Positions 24,231-32,532 of a stretch of 64,000 nucleotides of DNA are shown here, one piece after another (position 1 is the first letter of the stretch; each line of letters begins with the position of its first letter). A program made the translations under genes and the position numbers. Source of the DNA: Mycolicibacterium mageritense (GTDB taxonomy: Bacteria; Actinomycetota; Actinomycetes; Mycobacteriales; Mycobacteriaceae); assembly GCF_010727475.1 (NCBI RefSeq), contig NZ_AP022567.1:372001-436000 (forward strand), written 5' to 3'. Below the pieces are notes generated by a model that was given only the letters and a program-made list of their open reading frames with translations, was not told where the DNA came from and searched no databases.

Positions 24231-24800
24231 CTACTCGGCGGCCGGAACCCAGCAGGACGCGACATGATCGTCGACCATTCCGGTGGCCTGCATCAACGCG
24301 TACGCCGTCGTCGGTCCGACGAACTTGAAGCCGCGACGCTTGAGTTCTTTGGCCATCGCGGTCGACTCCGGGGTCACCGCAGGCACCTGTGACAGGTCGG
24401 CCGGACGCGGCCGGCGCGGCGGCGCGAACGACCAGAGCAGATCGCTGAGGTCGACGTCGAGTTCGGTGACGGCCCTGGCATTGGCAATGGTGGCCTCGAT
24501 CTTGGCCCGGTTGCGCACGATCCCGGTGTCGGCCATGAGCCGCTCGATATCGGCATCGGTGTACCGCGCGACCTTCTCGGCCTCGAACCGATCGAAGGCC
24601 TGCCGGAAGTTGTCCCGTTTACGCAGGATGATCAGCCACGACAGGCCGCTCTGGAACGCCTCGAGGCTGATCCGCTCGAACAACGCACCGGCACCCCGCA
24701 GCGGCCGGCCCCACTCGGTGTCGTGGTAGTCGCGGTAGAGCGTCGAGCCACCCGCAGGGTCGGCGGCCCAGCCGCAGCGGACGCGGCCGTCGTCGGTCAC
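24231..24800 (-). CDS. tag: DNA-3-methyladenine glycosylase I
   Basis: A 189-residue base-excision repair enzyme that removes 3-methyladenine. N-terminal motif RCGWAADP holds the first zinc ligand, followed by YHDTEWGRPL. The helix-hairpin-helix core has LEAFQSGLSWLIILRKRDNF. The C-terminal block MVDDHVASCWVPAAE carries the remaining His and Cys zinc ligands. GTG start overlaps the stop of the DivIVA-domain gene (24797-24800). The 168 bases downstream (24063-24230) hold no gene. Confidence 0.93.
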   Translation of the reverse strand: MTDDGRVRCGWAADPAGGSTLYRDYHDTEWGRPLRGAGALFERISLEAFQSGLSWLIILRKRDNFRQAFDRFEAEKVARYTDADIERLMADTGIVRNRAKIEATIANARAVTELDVDLSDLLWSFAPPRRPRPADLSQVPAVTPESTAMAKELKRRGFKFVGPTTAYALMQATGMVDDHVASCWVPAAE

Positions 24801-25186
24801 GGCTGCTCGTCGCTCGCGCGCACCCGGCCCGCCGTGGCCGAGACCTCGACATCGTCGGATTCGGCTTCGTCAGGTTCGGCATCGTCGTCGGGAACCCCGT
24901 ACGCGGCGCGCAGCGCGGCCAGTTCCCCGCGCAACGCGTCGAGCTCCTGCCCGAGCCGGTCCAGCGCCCAGTCGACCTCACTGGTCTTGTAGCCACGCAG
25001 GGCCTGGGCGAACTTGAGGTCGTCCACATCGGCCCCCGTGACCCCTGACGCGGGCAGCACGGTCGCGGTGGTGCCCCGCGGGAGCGGCGGCAGTGTCTCG
25101 CCGCGGCCGAAGAGCACACTGCCCAGCCCGAACAGCACCGTGGCAACCAGCACGAGCACCACCAGGTACAGCAGTATCAGTGTCAC
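24797..25186 (-). CDS. DivIVA-domain membrane protein (Rv1209-like)
   Basis: A 129-residue protein with an N-terminal membrane helix, MTLILLYLVVLVLVATVLFG. A short DivIVA-type motif follows (KFAQALRGYKTSEVDWALDR), then the coiled coil LGQELDALRGELAALRAAYG and an acidic tail. DivIVA motifs often bind curved membrane or polar growth machinery. The gene sits between gpgS and tag and is coupled to tag. Role unknown. Confidence 0.75.
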   Translation of the reverse strand: MTLILLYLVVLVLVATVLFGLGSVLFGRGETLPPLPRGTTATVLPASGVTGADVDDLKFAQALRGYKTSEVDWALDRLGQELDALRGELAALRAAYGVPDDDAEPDEAESDDVEVSATAGRVRASDEQP

Positions 25187-25216
25187 GTCTTCGATACTGC
25201 CTCACGCAACCGACAA

Positions 25217-26161
25217 CTAGTGCGGGCGCAGCGTCACCATGGGCGGCCGGTCGGCCAGCGACACCGACGAAACCCTTGGCGTGAACCCGTCGCCGTCGGC
25301 GAAGAACTGGGTCAGGCCCACGCCGGAGTCGGCGATGCCGCACCGCGACAGCAGCGTGGCGATCACCTGGCGGCTCATCGAGGCCAACTCGGTCAGCGGT
25401 CGGTTGCGGTGCGCGCGCACGCCGAGGTTGACCTGGGCGATGGCGTCCAGCCCGAGCCGGTCGTAGGTGTCGACCAGCAGGCCGATCTCGACGCCGTAGC
25501 CGGGTGCGAACGGCACCGATGTCAGCAGTTCGCGGGTGCCGGCGTATTCACCGCCCAGCGGCTGCAGCACGCAGTTGAGCTCGGGCCGCAGCGAGGCCAG
25601 CAGCGGGCGCGCGACGAGCTCGGTGACCCGGCCACCGCCGTTGGCGTCCTCGGCGCCGCTGACCTTGAGCGGGCGCCGGTAGAAACCTTTGACCAGGTGC
25701 ACGCCGTCGGTCGTGAGCAGCGGGCCCAGCAGCTTCGGGACGAACATCGGGTCGGGGTCGATCAGGTCGGAGTCGACGAACGCGATGATGTCGCCCGTCG
25801 TGGCGGCCAGCGACCGCCACAGCACCTCGCCTTTGCCGGGCTGGGGCGCGAGCTCGGGCAGCGCGACCTCGCGGCTGACCACCCGCGCGCCCGCGGCGAC
25901 CGCGCGGATCTCGGTGTCGTCGGTCGAGCCGGAATCGAGCACGATCAGTTCGTCGACCAGGCCGCCGAGCAGCGGCGTGATGGTCTCGACGACGGATCCG
26001 ACGGTCTCCTCTTCGTTCAGGGCGGGTAGCACCACCGAGACCGTGCGTCCGGCCTTGGCGGCCTCCAGTTCGGCGACGGTCCATGTCGGCCGGTTCCAGC
26101 TGTGGTCGGTCAGCCAGCGATGCCCGACCACTCCGTCGGTCAGTTCAGGTATCACGGTCAT
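25217..26161 (-). CDS. gpgS: Glucosyl-3-phosphoglycerate synthase
   Basis: A 314-residue GT81 enzyme that transfers glucose from UDP- or ADP-glucose to 3-phosphoglycerate, the first step to methylglucose lipopolysaccharides and glucosylglycerate. GT-A fold: SVVLPALNEEETVGSVVETI (about 45-65), the metal motif IAFVDSDLIDPDP (about 130), and LQPLGGEYAGTRELL. Start ATG 26161, with GAGGGG 6 bases upstream, overlaps the folP2 stop. The reading frame runs upstream to 26386 but without support. Confidence 0.93.
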   Translation of the reverse strand: MTVIPELTDGVVGHRWLTDHSWNRPTWTVAELEAAKAGRTVSVVLPALNEEETVGSVVETITPLLGGLVDELIVLDSGSTDDTEIRAVAAGARVVSREVALPELAPQPGKGEVLWRSLAATTGDIIAFVDSDLIDPDPMFVPKLLGPLLTTDGVHLVKGFYRRPLKVSGAEDANGGGRVTELVARPLLASLRPELNCVLQPLGGEYAGTRELLTSVPFAPGYGVEIGLLVDTYDRLGLDAIAQVNLGVRAHRNRPLTELASMSRQVIATLLSRCGIADSGVGLTQFFADGDGFTPRVSSVSLADRPPMVTLRPH

Positions 26162-27054
26162 GCCAGTCCCCTCACTGTTCGTGCGGGTGCCCGCACTCCC
26201 TGGATCGACGCGACCATCTCCAGTACGCGCCGTGTGGACCCCACCTCGTGTACCCGGAACATGGCGGCGCCATCCGCGGCGGCGAGTGCCGTCGCGGCCA
26301 GCGTGCCCTCCAGGCGTTCGGTCAGGTCCACACCGAGAGTCTCCCCGACAAAATCCTTGTTGCTCAGGGCCATCAGGACCGGCCATCCGGTCTTAACAAG
26401 ATCTTTTACGTGGCGCAACAAACTAAGACCGTGATAAGTGTTCTTGCCGAAATCGTGGGTCGGATCGATCAGGATCTTGTCGCGTGCCACCCCGGTGGCC
26501 ACTGCATGCTCGGCCGCCGCGGTGACCTCTGCGATGACGTCGTCGACCACGCCGCGTTCGGTGATGCCGTAGTTCACCCGGAACGGCCGGGTGCGCGGCA
26601 CCGCGCCGCCGGTGTGCGAGCACACCAGGCCCGCGCCGAACTCGGCGGCCACCTCGGGCAGGCCCGGGTCGGCGCCGGCCCAGGTGTCGTTGATCAGGTC
26701 CGCCCCGGCCGCACAGGCCTGCTTGGCGACGGCCGAGCGCCAGGTGTCGATGCTGATCAACTGGTCGGGGTAGGTGGTCCGCACCCATTCGATGAACGGG
26801 ACGACGCGCGCGATCTCCTCGTCGGCGTCGACGGTGCTGCCCGGGCCGGCTTTGACCCCGCCGACATCGATGACGTCGGCACCCTCGGCGATCACGCGGG
26901 CGACCGCGGCCTTGGCGGCCTCGTCGGTGAACGTCGCGCCGCGGTCGTAGAACGAGTCAGGGGTGCGGTTGACGATCGCCATTATCAGCGCCCGGTCACC
27001 TGCGACCGGGCGCCCGCAAAACGTTGTCCCGCCGCTCGCCAACACGCCTTCCAT
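26158..27054 (-). CDS. folP2: Dihydropteroate synthase homologue FolP2
   Basis: A 298-residue TIM-barrel of the pterin-binding family (Rv1207). Motifs: IMAIVNRTPDSFYDRGATF, where DHPS has NVTPDSF; ADVIDVGGVKAGPGS; and a C-terminal FRVHEVGSTRRVLEMVASI. In M. tuberculosis FolP2 lacks dihydropteroate synthase activity, while FolP1 carries it, so the true reaction is uncertain. Start could be ATG 27054 or 27075. Overlaps gpgS by 4 bases, linking it to glucosylglycerate genes rather than folate genes. Confidence 0.88.
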   Translation of the reverse strand: MEGVLASGGTTFCGRPVAGDRALIMAIVNRTPDSFYDRGATFTDEAAKAAVARVIAEGADVIDVGGVKAGPGSTVDADEEIARVVPFIEWVRTTYPDQLISIDTWRSAVAKQACAAGADLINDTWAGADPGLPEVAAEFGAGLVCSHTGGAVPRTRPFRVNYGITERGVVDDVIAEVTAAAEHAVATGVARDKILIDPTHDFGKNTYHGLSLLRHVKDLVKTGWPVLMALSNKDFVGETLGVDLTERLEGTLAATALAAADGAAMFRVHEVGSTRRVLEMVASIQGVRAPARTVRGLA

Positions 27055-27102
27055 AGTGCCTGACCACCTGTACACCCTGGTCGGCCAGGCGGCGCGTGCC
27101 GG

Positions 27103-28884
27103 TCAGCCCTTGGGCCGTTTGCCCGCCACGACCTCGTCGGGGTATTCGGCGTAGAACGGCACGTAGCCCTCGTCGCGGCCCGCCAGCACGTACAGCGGAT
27201 CCTCGATCTCGGTGCCGTACCCCTGCTTGCGCAGTTCGACCTTCTGGCTCTTGAACGTCGAGGTGTGCGCCAGTTCGGAGACGACCCGGACGAACAGCGG
27301 CACCGCATAGGCAGGCAGGTTGCCGTAGAACGCATCGGCCAGAGCCTTGCCGTCGAACTCCTTGCCCTCCTTGAGCTGCACCGCGGCCATGCCGGCACGG
27401 CCGCCCGCGCCTGGCACCTCAACGCCGAACACCGTGCACTCCTCGACCGCGGGGTGGCCCGCGACCGCGGCTTCGACCTCGGTGGTCGCGACGTTCTCGC
27501 CCTTCCACCGGAACGTGTCGCCGAGCCGGTCGGCGAACGCCGCGTGGCCGAACCCCTGCGACCGCATCAGGTCGCCGGTGTTGAACCAGACGTCGCCCTC
27601 TTTGAACGCGTTGCGCACGAGCTTCTTCTCGGTCGCCGACTTGTCGGTGTATCCGTCGAACGGCTGGAAATCGCTGACCTTCGACAGCAGCAGGCCGGGC
27701 TTCCCGGAGCGGACCTTGCGCAGCCGCCCGTCGGCGCCGCGGGCCGGTTCCCCGCTGTCGGGGTCGTATTCGACGAACGCGACCGGGCTCGGGCAGATGC
27801 CGGTGGACTTCGACACGTTGAACACGTTGACGAACGCGGTGTTGCCCTCGCTGGCGCCGTAGAACTCGCACACCCGCGGGATGCCGAAACGCTGCGTGAA
27901 CTCGTCCCAGATGGCCGGCCGCAGGCCGTTGCCGACGATGACGCGGACCTTGTGGGCGCGGTCGGTCGGCTTGGGCGGCTGGTTGAGCAGGTAGCCGCAG
28001 ATCTCGCCGATGTAGACGAACGCGGTGGCGTCGTAGCGGATGACCTCGTCCCAGAATCGCGATGCCGAGAAGGACTTGCCGAGAGCAAGGGCAGCGCCCG
28101 AGTTCAGCGCCGAACCGACCGACACCGTCAGCGCGTTGTTGTGATACAGCGGCAGGCAGCAGTACAGGGTGTCGTCGCTGTGCAGCCGCAACCCGAGGCC
28201 GCCGAACCCGGCGAGCGCCCGCAGCCAGCGGTAGTGGGTCATGACGCTGGCCTTGGGCATGCCGGTGGTGCCCGACGTGAAGATGTAGAACGCCTTGTCC
28301 TTGGCCAGCACGGCCGACGCGCTGGCCGGATTGCCGGTCGGGGCCGTGCTGGCAAGCCGCCGCAACTCCTCGACCGTCATGAGACCCGTCGTATCGGCGC
28401 CGCTCTCGGTGATCGGATCGATCAGATCGGATTCGGCGACCACCGCGGTCGCATTGAGCAGGCCGATGCTGTGGGACAGCACCTGGCCGCGCTGGTGGTA
28501 GTTGAGCATGCCCGCGATCGCGCCGCACTTGACGATCGCGAGCATCATCAGCACCGCATCGGGCGAGTTACGCAGCATCACGCCGACCACGTCACCGTGT
28601 CCGACCCCCTTGGCGGCCAGCACCGCGGCGTACCGGTTGACGGTCTCGTTGGCCTCTTTGTAGGTGATCCGCTCGTCCTCGAACTTGAGGAAGATGCGGT
28701 CGGCGTGCTGTGCGGCCCGGTCCTGGAACACCTTGCCGATCGAGGTCTTGGCCGTCGGCCGGGCCAGAAAACCGGTGAGCACGCCGCGCAGGATGACCGG
28801 CGCGTCCATGATCAGGCCGGGTACCTGGCTGGCGATGTCGAGCAGGCCGACGCTGCTCCTGGTACCCGAGTTCTCGTCGGTCAT
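27103..28884 (-). CDS. fadD6: Fatty-acid-CoA ligase FadD6
   Basis: A 593-residue adenylate-forming enzyme (Rv1206 family, very-long-chain/FATP type) that activates fatty acids to acyl-CoA. AMP-binding P-loop: FYIFTSGTTGMPKASVMTHY. Second motif: VCEFYGASEGNTAFVNVFNV. Hinge and C-terminal domain: DVWFNTGDLMRSQGFGHAAF and RLGDTFRWKGENVATTEVEA. Start ATG 28884 has GGAGGGG 9 bases upstream. Between folP2 and the LOG gene, same strand. Confidence 0.92.
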   Translation of the reverse strand: MTDENSGTRSSVGLLDIASQVPGLIMDAPVILRGVLTGFLARPTAKTSIGKVFQDRAAQHADRIFLKFEDERITYKEANETVNRYAAVLAAKGVGHGDVVGVMLRNSPDAVLMMLAIVKCGAIAGMLNYHQRGQVLSHSIGLLNATAVVAESDLIDPITESGADTTGLMTVEELRRLASTAPTGNPASASAVLAKDKAFYIFTSGTTGMPKASVMTHYRWLRALAGFGGLGLRLHSDDTLYCCLPLYHNNALTVSVGSALNSGAALALGKSFSASRFWDEVIRYDATAFVYIGEICGYLLNQPPKPTDRAHKVRVIVGNGLRPAIWDEFTQRFGIPRVCEFYGASEGNTAFVNVFNVSKSTGICPSPVAFVEYDPDSGEPARGADGRLRKVRSGKPGLLLSKVSDFQPFDGYTDKSATEKKLVRNAFKEGDVWFNTGDLMRSQGFGHAAFADRLGDTFRWKGENVATTEVEAAVAGHPAVEECTVFGVEVPGAGGRAGMAAVQLKEGKEFDGKALADAFYGNLPAYAVPLFVRVVSELAHTSTFKSQKVELRKQGYGTEIEDPLYVLAGRDEGYVPFYAEYPDEVVAGKRPKG

Positions 28885-28967
28885 GCGGTCAATCCCCTCC
28901 ACGTCGATTTGGCCAACACCTTAACCGCGCAGGTGGTCGGCGTTACCGCCGGTTCTGCCTAACCGGT

Positions 28968-29525
28968 TCAGGCGGGCGCGCACGCCTCGAGGGCGGCGTC
29001 GACATCGTCGACCACGATCAACCGATCCATCGCCGATTGCGCGACGTAGCCGGTGGCGACCAACCCCTCAAGCCACGTCACCAAGCCCTCGTAATGCCCG
29101 AAGGGGTCGAGGAGGACCAGAGGCTTGTCATGCATGCCCAGGTAGCCCGCGGTCCAGGCTTCGAAGAACTCTTCGAGGGTGCCGATGCCGCCGGGCAGCG
29201 CGATGAACGCGTCGGAGCGATCTTCCATCTCCTTCTTGCGCTCACGCATGGTGTCGGTGACGACGAGCTCCGCGGCGTCGACGTCGGCGAGCTCGCGGTG
29301 CACGAGGGCCTTGGGGATCACGCCGACGGTGCGCCCGTCCGCCGAACGGGCCGCCCGGGCCACCGCGCCCATCGCCGAGACGTTGCCGCCGCCGGACACC
29401 AGGGTCCAGCCGCGCTTGGCGATCGCGACTCCTACCTGGCTGGCCAATGCCAGCAGTTCGGGATGCGTCGGGCCCGACGCGCAATAAACACACACCGCCC
29501 ACTGGCGGTCGACTTCAACGGACAC
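28968..29525 (-). CDS. LOG-family cytokinin-activating phosphoribohydrolase (Rv1205-like)
   Basis: A 185-residue LONELY GUY protein. In M. tuberculosis Rv1205 releases cytokinin bases from their ribotides, and unremoved cytokinin breakdown products harm proteasome mutants. Motifs: SGGGNVSAMGAVARAA, catalytic Arg/Glu region TDTMRERKKEMEDRSDAF, and the LOG signature ALPGGIGTLEEFFEAW. GTG 29525 lies 6 bases from TACGTT (29532-29537, minus), giving a leaderless start and family-like length; ATG 29549 is an alternative. Confidence 0.87.
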   Translation of the reverse strand: MSVEVDRQWAVCVYCASGPTHPELLALASQVGVAIAKRGWTLVSGGGNVSAMGAVARAARSADGRTVGVIPKALVHRELADVDAAELVVTDTMRERKKEMEDRSDAFIALPGGIGTLEEFFEAWTAGYLGMHDKPLVLLDPFGHYEGLVTWLEGLVATGYVAQSAMDRLIVVDDVDAALEACAPA

Positions 29526-29531
29526 GTACTC

Positions 29532-29594
29532 AACGTAAGGGTTCGGCATGAACGCCGGATTTCGGGCCGGGTCGGCGCGGCCGCGCCATAGGAT
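29532..29594. promoter_or_regulatory. Divergent leaderless promoters, LOG gene and STAND ATPase
   Basis: TACGTT on the minus strand (29532-29537) precedes GTG 29525 by 6 bases. TAGGAT on the plus strand (29589-29594) precedes ATG 29602 by 7 bases. Neither gene has a ribosome site. Confidence 0.5.
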
Positions 29595-29601
29595 GCGGGG
29601 G

Positions 29602-31680
29602 ATGGCTGTCGACTGGGTGATCACGCCGCATGATCGTGTGCTTGACGGCCTGGAAGCCGGTTTGCGAGAGCGGTCCGGCGCGGCACTGCTGGGCCCCGCC
29701 GGGGTCGGCAAGACCTCGCTGGCGCGCAGCGCCGTGGACTGGATCGGCCCGGACTTTCAGCGGGTCGAGTGGGTGACCGGCACGGAATCCGATGCCGCGG
29801 TGCCGTTTGCGGCCGTGGCCCATCTCATCGAGGTGCCGGCGGCGGGCAAGACCGCCGATGTGCTGCGCGCCGCCAGGGACTCGCTGGGATCGGGCTTGCT
29901 GCTGGTGGTCGACGACGCCCAGTTTCTCGATCCGCTGTCCGCCGCGCTCGTCTACCAGCTGACCGTAAGCCGCGCGGCCAAGCTGATCGTCACCGCGGCA
30001 GGCGACGCGCCGGACGAGGTCTCGGCGCTGTGGCGCGACGGGCTGCTGAGCCGGATCGAGGTGCAGCCCGCCGGCCACGACGATGTCCGGCTGGCCGAGC
30101 AGGTTTCGCAGTTCATCGCGGAGCTGCCTGCCGACGCTGCGCGCACGCTGCGTTACCTGGCGGTGTACGACCCCTTGCCGCTGTCGGATCTGGTGGAACT
30201 GACCGGTGTCGACTCGGTCGAGCAGGCCCGCGAGTGCGGCGCGATCCGGGTCGACGACGCCATGGTGTCGTGCGCGCATCCGCTGTTTCGCGATGCGGTG
30301 CGTGCGGCGGTCGGCGGGCCTGCCCTGCGCCGGCTGCGTACCGCCCTCGTCGAACGCCTCATGGCCACCCCGGCCCGCGGCGTGGTGGATCGGTTGCGGC
30401 TCGCGGTGCTCGCCGTGGACAGCGACCGGGCGCTCCCGCCGGACGAGATGGCACTGGCCTCCGCCGAGGCGCTGCGGCTGGGCGACCTTGAGCTCAGCGA
30501 GCGCCTGGGCCGTGCGGCGCTCGCCGCCGGTGCTGGATTCGGTGGAAAGCTCACGCTGGCTTATGCACTCGCGTGGCAGGGCCGCGGCCGGGAGGCCGAC
30601 GCGGTGCTGGCCGAGATCGATCCGGCGACGCTGACCGAGACCGAGTTGATGTCGTGGGCACTGCCCCGGGCCGCGAACCAGTTCTGGATGCTCTCCGAGC
30701 CCGAACGTGCGACGGCGTTCCTGCGGGCCACCCGCAACCGCGTGACCACGCCGCGAGCGCAGACCACGTTGGACGCGCTTGCGGCGACGTTCGCGATGAA
30801 TGCCGGCGCGCCGGACCGGGCGCTCTCGATCGCCGAGGACGTGCTGGCATCTCCGTCCGCCGACGACACCGCGGTGGGCTGGGCGGCCTCGGCGGCCGCG
30901 TTGAGTTGCGCGCGCATGGGGCGGTTCGGCGAGGTCGACGCGATGGCGCAGCGCGCGGTGGCCGCGGGGCATCCCGGACTGTTGCGGTTCACCAGTGGCT
31001 TCGGCCAGACGACGGCGCTGATCATGACCGGCGACCTGGAGCGTGCGCAGGATCTGGCCCAGGAGATGGCCGATTTCGCGCAGCTGCAGCAACCCGGCCG
31101 AGCGGTCGGCGCGGTGCTGCTCGCCGACGTGCTGCTGGCCCGCGGTTGCGCCGAGACGGCGGTAGCGCTGCTGCGGCGCGCGACCGCCGCACTGGCGCCG
31201 ACCGGTTATTCGTGGGGACCGCTGGCGTGGATGTTGTCGGCGCAGGCCCTCGGACAACGGGATATGCCCTTGGAAGCGGCAAAAGCGTTGTCCCGCGCGG
31301 AATCCCGGCACGGGCTCAAGTCGATGCTGTTCGCCCCGGAGTTGGCCTTGGCCAAGGCTTGGACGTGCCACGCCCGCAAGGACTCGGTCGGCGCGGTCGC
31401 GGCCGCCCGCGACGCGGTCAAGGCCGCCGAACGCGGCGGCCAGTCCGCGGTGGCGTTGCGGGCCCTGCACGATGCCGTGCGCTTGGGCGACACGCGCGCG
31501 GCCGACGCTCTCGAGCGGATAGACCTCGACTGCGTATTCGGACGGCTGACCCTGGACCACGCCCGGGCCCTGGCGGCTCGCGACAGCGCTGCGCTGCAGG
31601 ACGTTTCGACGCGCTACGCCGCGGCGGGCCTGGCCGCCGCGGCAGCTGACGCGGCCCGGCAAGGTTCATCCGGCACCTGA
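29602..31680 (+). CDS. STAND/AAA-type ATPase with helical repeats (Rv1204c-like)
   Basis: A 692-residue protein. Walker A GAALLGPAGVGKTSLARSAV lies at about residues 27-46 and Walker B LLLVVDDAQFLDPLSAALVY near 110-130. A winged-helix-like segment follows (about 185-260), then a long TPR-like helical region to the end. This is the plan of MalT/LuxR-type STAND regulators, but the C-terminal LuxR HTH is missing, so it is not an obvious transcription factor. It may signal by protein contacts. Transcribed alone from a leaderless promoter. Confidence 0.72.
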   Translation: MAVDWVITPHDRVLDGLEAGLRERSGAALLGPAGVGKTSLARSAVDWIGPDFQRVEWVTGTESDAAVPFAAVAHLIEVPAAGKTADVLRAARDSLGSGLLLVVDDAQFLDPLSAALVYQLTVSRAAKLIVTAAGDAPDEVSALWRDGLLSRIEVQPAGHDDVRLAEQVSQFIAELPADAARTLRYLAVYDPLPLSDLVELTGVDSVEQARECGAIRVDDAMVSCAHPLFRDAVRAAVGGPALRRLRTALVERLMATPARGVVDRLRLAVLAVDSDRALPPDEMALASAEALRLGDLELSERLGRAALAAGAGFGGKLTLAYALAWQGRGREADAVLAEIDPATLTETELMSWALPRAANQFWMLSEPERATAFLRATRNRVTTPRAQTTLDALAATFAMNAGAPDRALSIAEDVLASPSADDTAVGWAASAAALSCARMGRFGEVDAMAQRAVAAGHPGLLRFTSGFGQTTALIMTGDLERAQDLAQEMADFAQLQQPGRAVGAVLLADVLLARGCAETAVALLRRATAALAPTGYSWGPLAWMLSAQALGQRDMPLEAAKALSRAESRHGLKSMLFAPELALAKAWTCHARKDSVGAVAAARDAVKAAERGGQSAVALRALHDAVRLGDTRAADALERIDLDCVFGRLTLDHARALAARDSAALQDVSTRYAAAGLAAAAADAARQGSSGT

Positions 31681-31722
31681 GTGCGCCGTAGAATGGCGCA
31701 AACACTGTCGAGGTGAAGCGCT

Positions 31723-32529
31723 ATGACCGGTACCTACCAATTCTCGCCCGATGCCAATCGCGAATGGGCGCAGCCCCACCAGGACGCCTCGAACACGCTG
31801 ACCGAATCGAACGCCGTCGCACCGCCGTCGCTGCAATCGACCCAGGGGCCCATCAGCTTTGCCGCCGACAACGCCACTTCCAGCGCGGGGGCCTCCCGCA
31901 GCAACGCATTCCGCGCGACTGCCGCCAACTCCCAGCAGATGGGCGAGCTGCTCAACCAGGCGGCTCAGGCCTATGAGCGCGGAGACATCGAAGCCGCCCA
32001 ACGCCTGCGCGCACAGGCCGACCAGCTCGACGGCACGGCCGCCAAGCCTGCGGGCACCGGCGGCGCGGACGGCGGCGGTCAGGCTGCCGGCCAGCTGATG
32101 GGTCAGTTCGGCCAGCTGGCCGGCCAGGCGATGCAGGGCGTCACGCAGCCCGTGCAGGGCGCCATGCAGGGCCTTTCACAACTCCCGCAGCAGCTGTTCC
32201 AGGGCGTGCAGGGCATCGTCGAGGCCGCCACGCAGGGTGGCGGCGCCGCAGCGGAAGCGGCCGCCGGCGCGGATGCCGGGGCCGACGCGACCGCGAAGGG
32301 CGAAGTTCCCGACGGGGCCGGCGGCAAGGGCGACGGCGAGCGGGCTCCGGTTGACGCCGTGAGCGCGCGTGACGACGAACGCCGTGACCCACCCGACAAG
32401 CAGGACGACGACAAGCAGGACGACGACAAGCCGCACGAGGCCCGGCAACTGGGCAACCGCGCCGAGACCACCATGGCGCCCAAGAGTGATCAAGACCGCG
32501 GCCCCACCGCGCCAACGCGTTCCATGTGA
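31723..32529 (+). CDS. Hypothetical Gln/Ala-rich protein with charged tail
   Basis: A 268-residue protein I do not recognise. Residues 1-75 are polar and may be helical. Residues 110-160 are a Gln/Gly/Ala/Met-rich segment with repeats of the GQLAGQAMQGVTQPVQGAMQ kind. Residues 190-268 are disordered and strongly charged (DDDKQDDDK and Arg/Asp runs). There is no signal peptide or membrane helix. TAGAAT at 31689-31694 and GAGGTGAAG before the ATG give a normal leadered start. Low-complexity Gln/Ala regions recall ESX-associated proteins, but no WxG motif is present. Confidence 0.6.
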   Translation: MTGTYQFSPDANREWAQPHQDASNTLTESNAVAPPSLQSTQGPISFAADNATSSAGASRSNAFRATAANSQQMGELLNQAAQAYERGDIEAAQRLRAQADQLDGTAAKPAGTGGADGGGQAAGQLMGQFGQLAGQAMQGVTQPVQGAMQGLSQLPQQLFQGVQGIVEAATQGGGAAAEAAAGADAGADATAKGEVPDGAGGKGDGERAPVDAVSARDDERRDPPDKQDDDKQDDDKPHEARQLGNRAETTMAPKSDQDRGPTAPTRSM

Positions 32530-32532
32530 CGG

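Noticed and set aside
27265..28962. A 565-codon open frame on the plus strand opposite fadD6
   Set aside because: FadD6 motifs are intact on the minus strand. The antisense translation is Arg/Val/Gly-rich and featureless.
29530..31662. A 710-codon open frame on the minus strand opposite the STAND ATPase gene
   Set aside because: It mirrors a real gene, its translation is Arg/Gly/His-rich with no domain, and the plus-strand protein has intact Walker motifs and a promoter.
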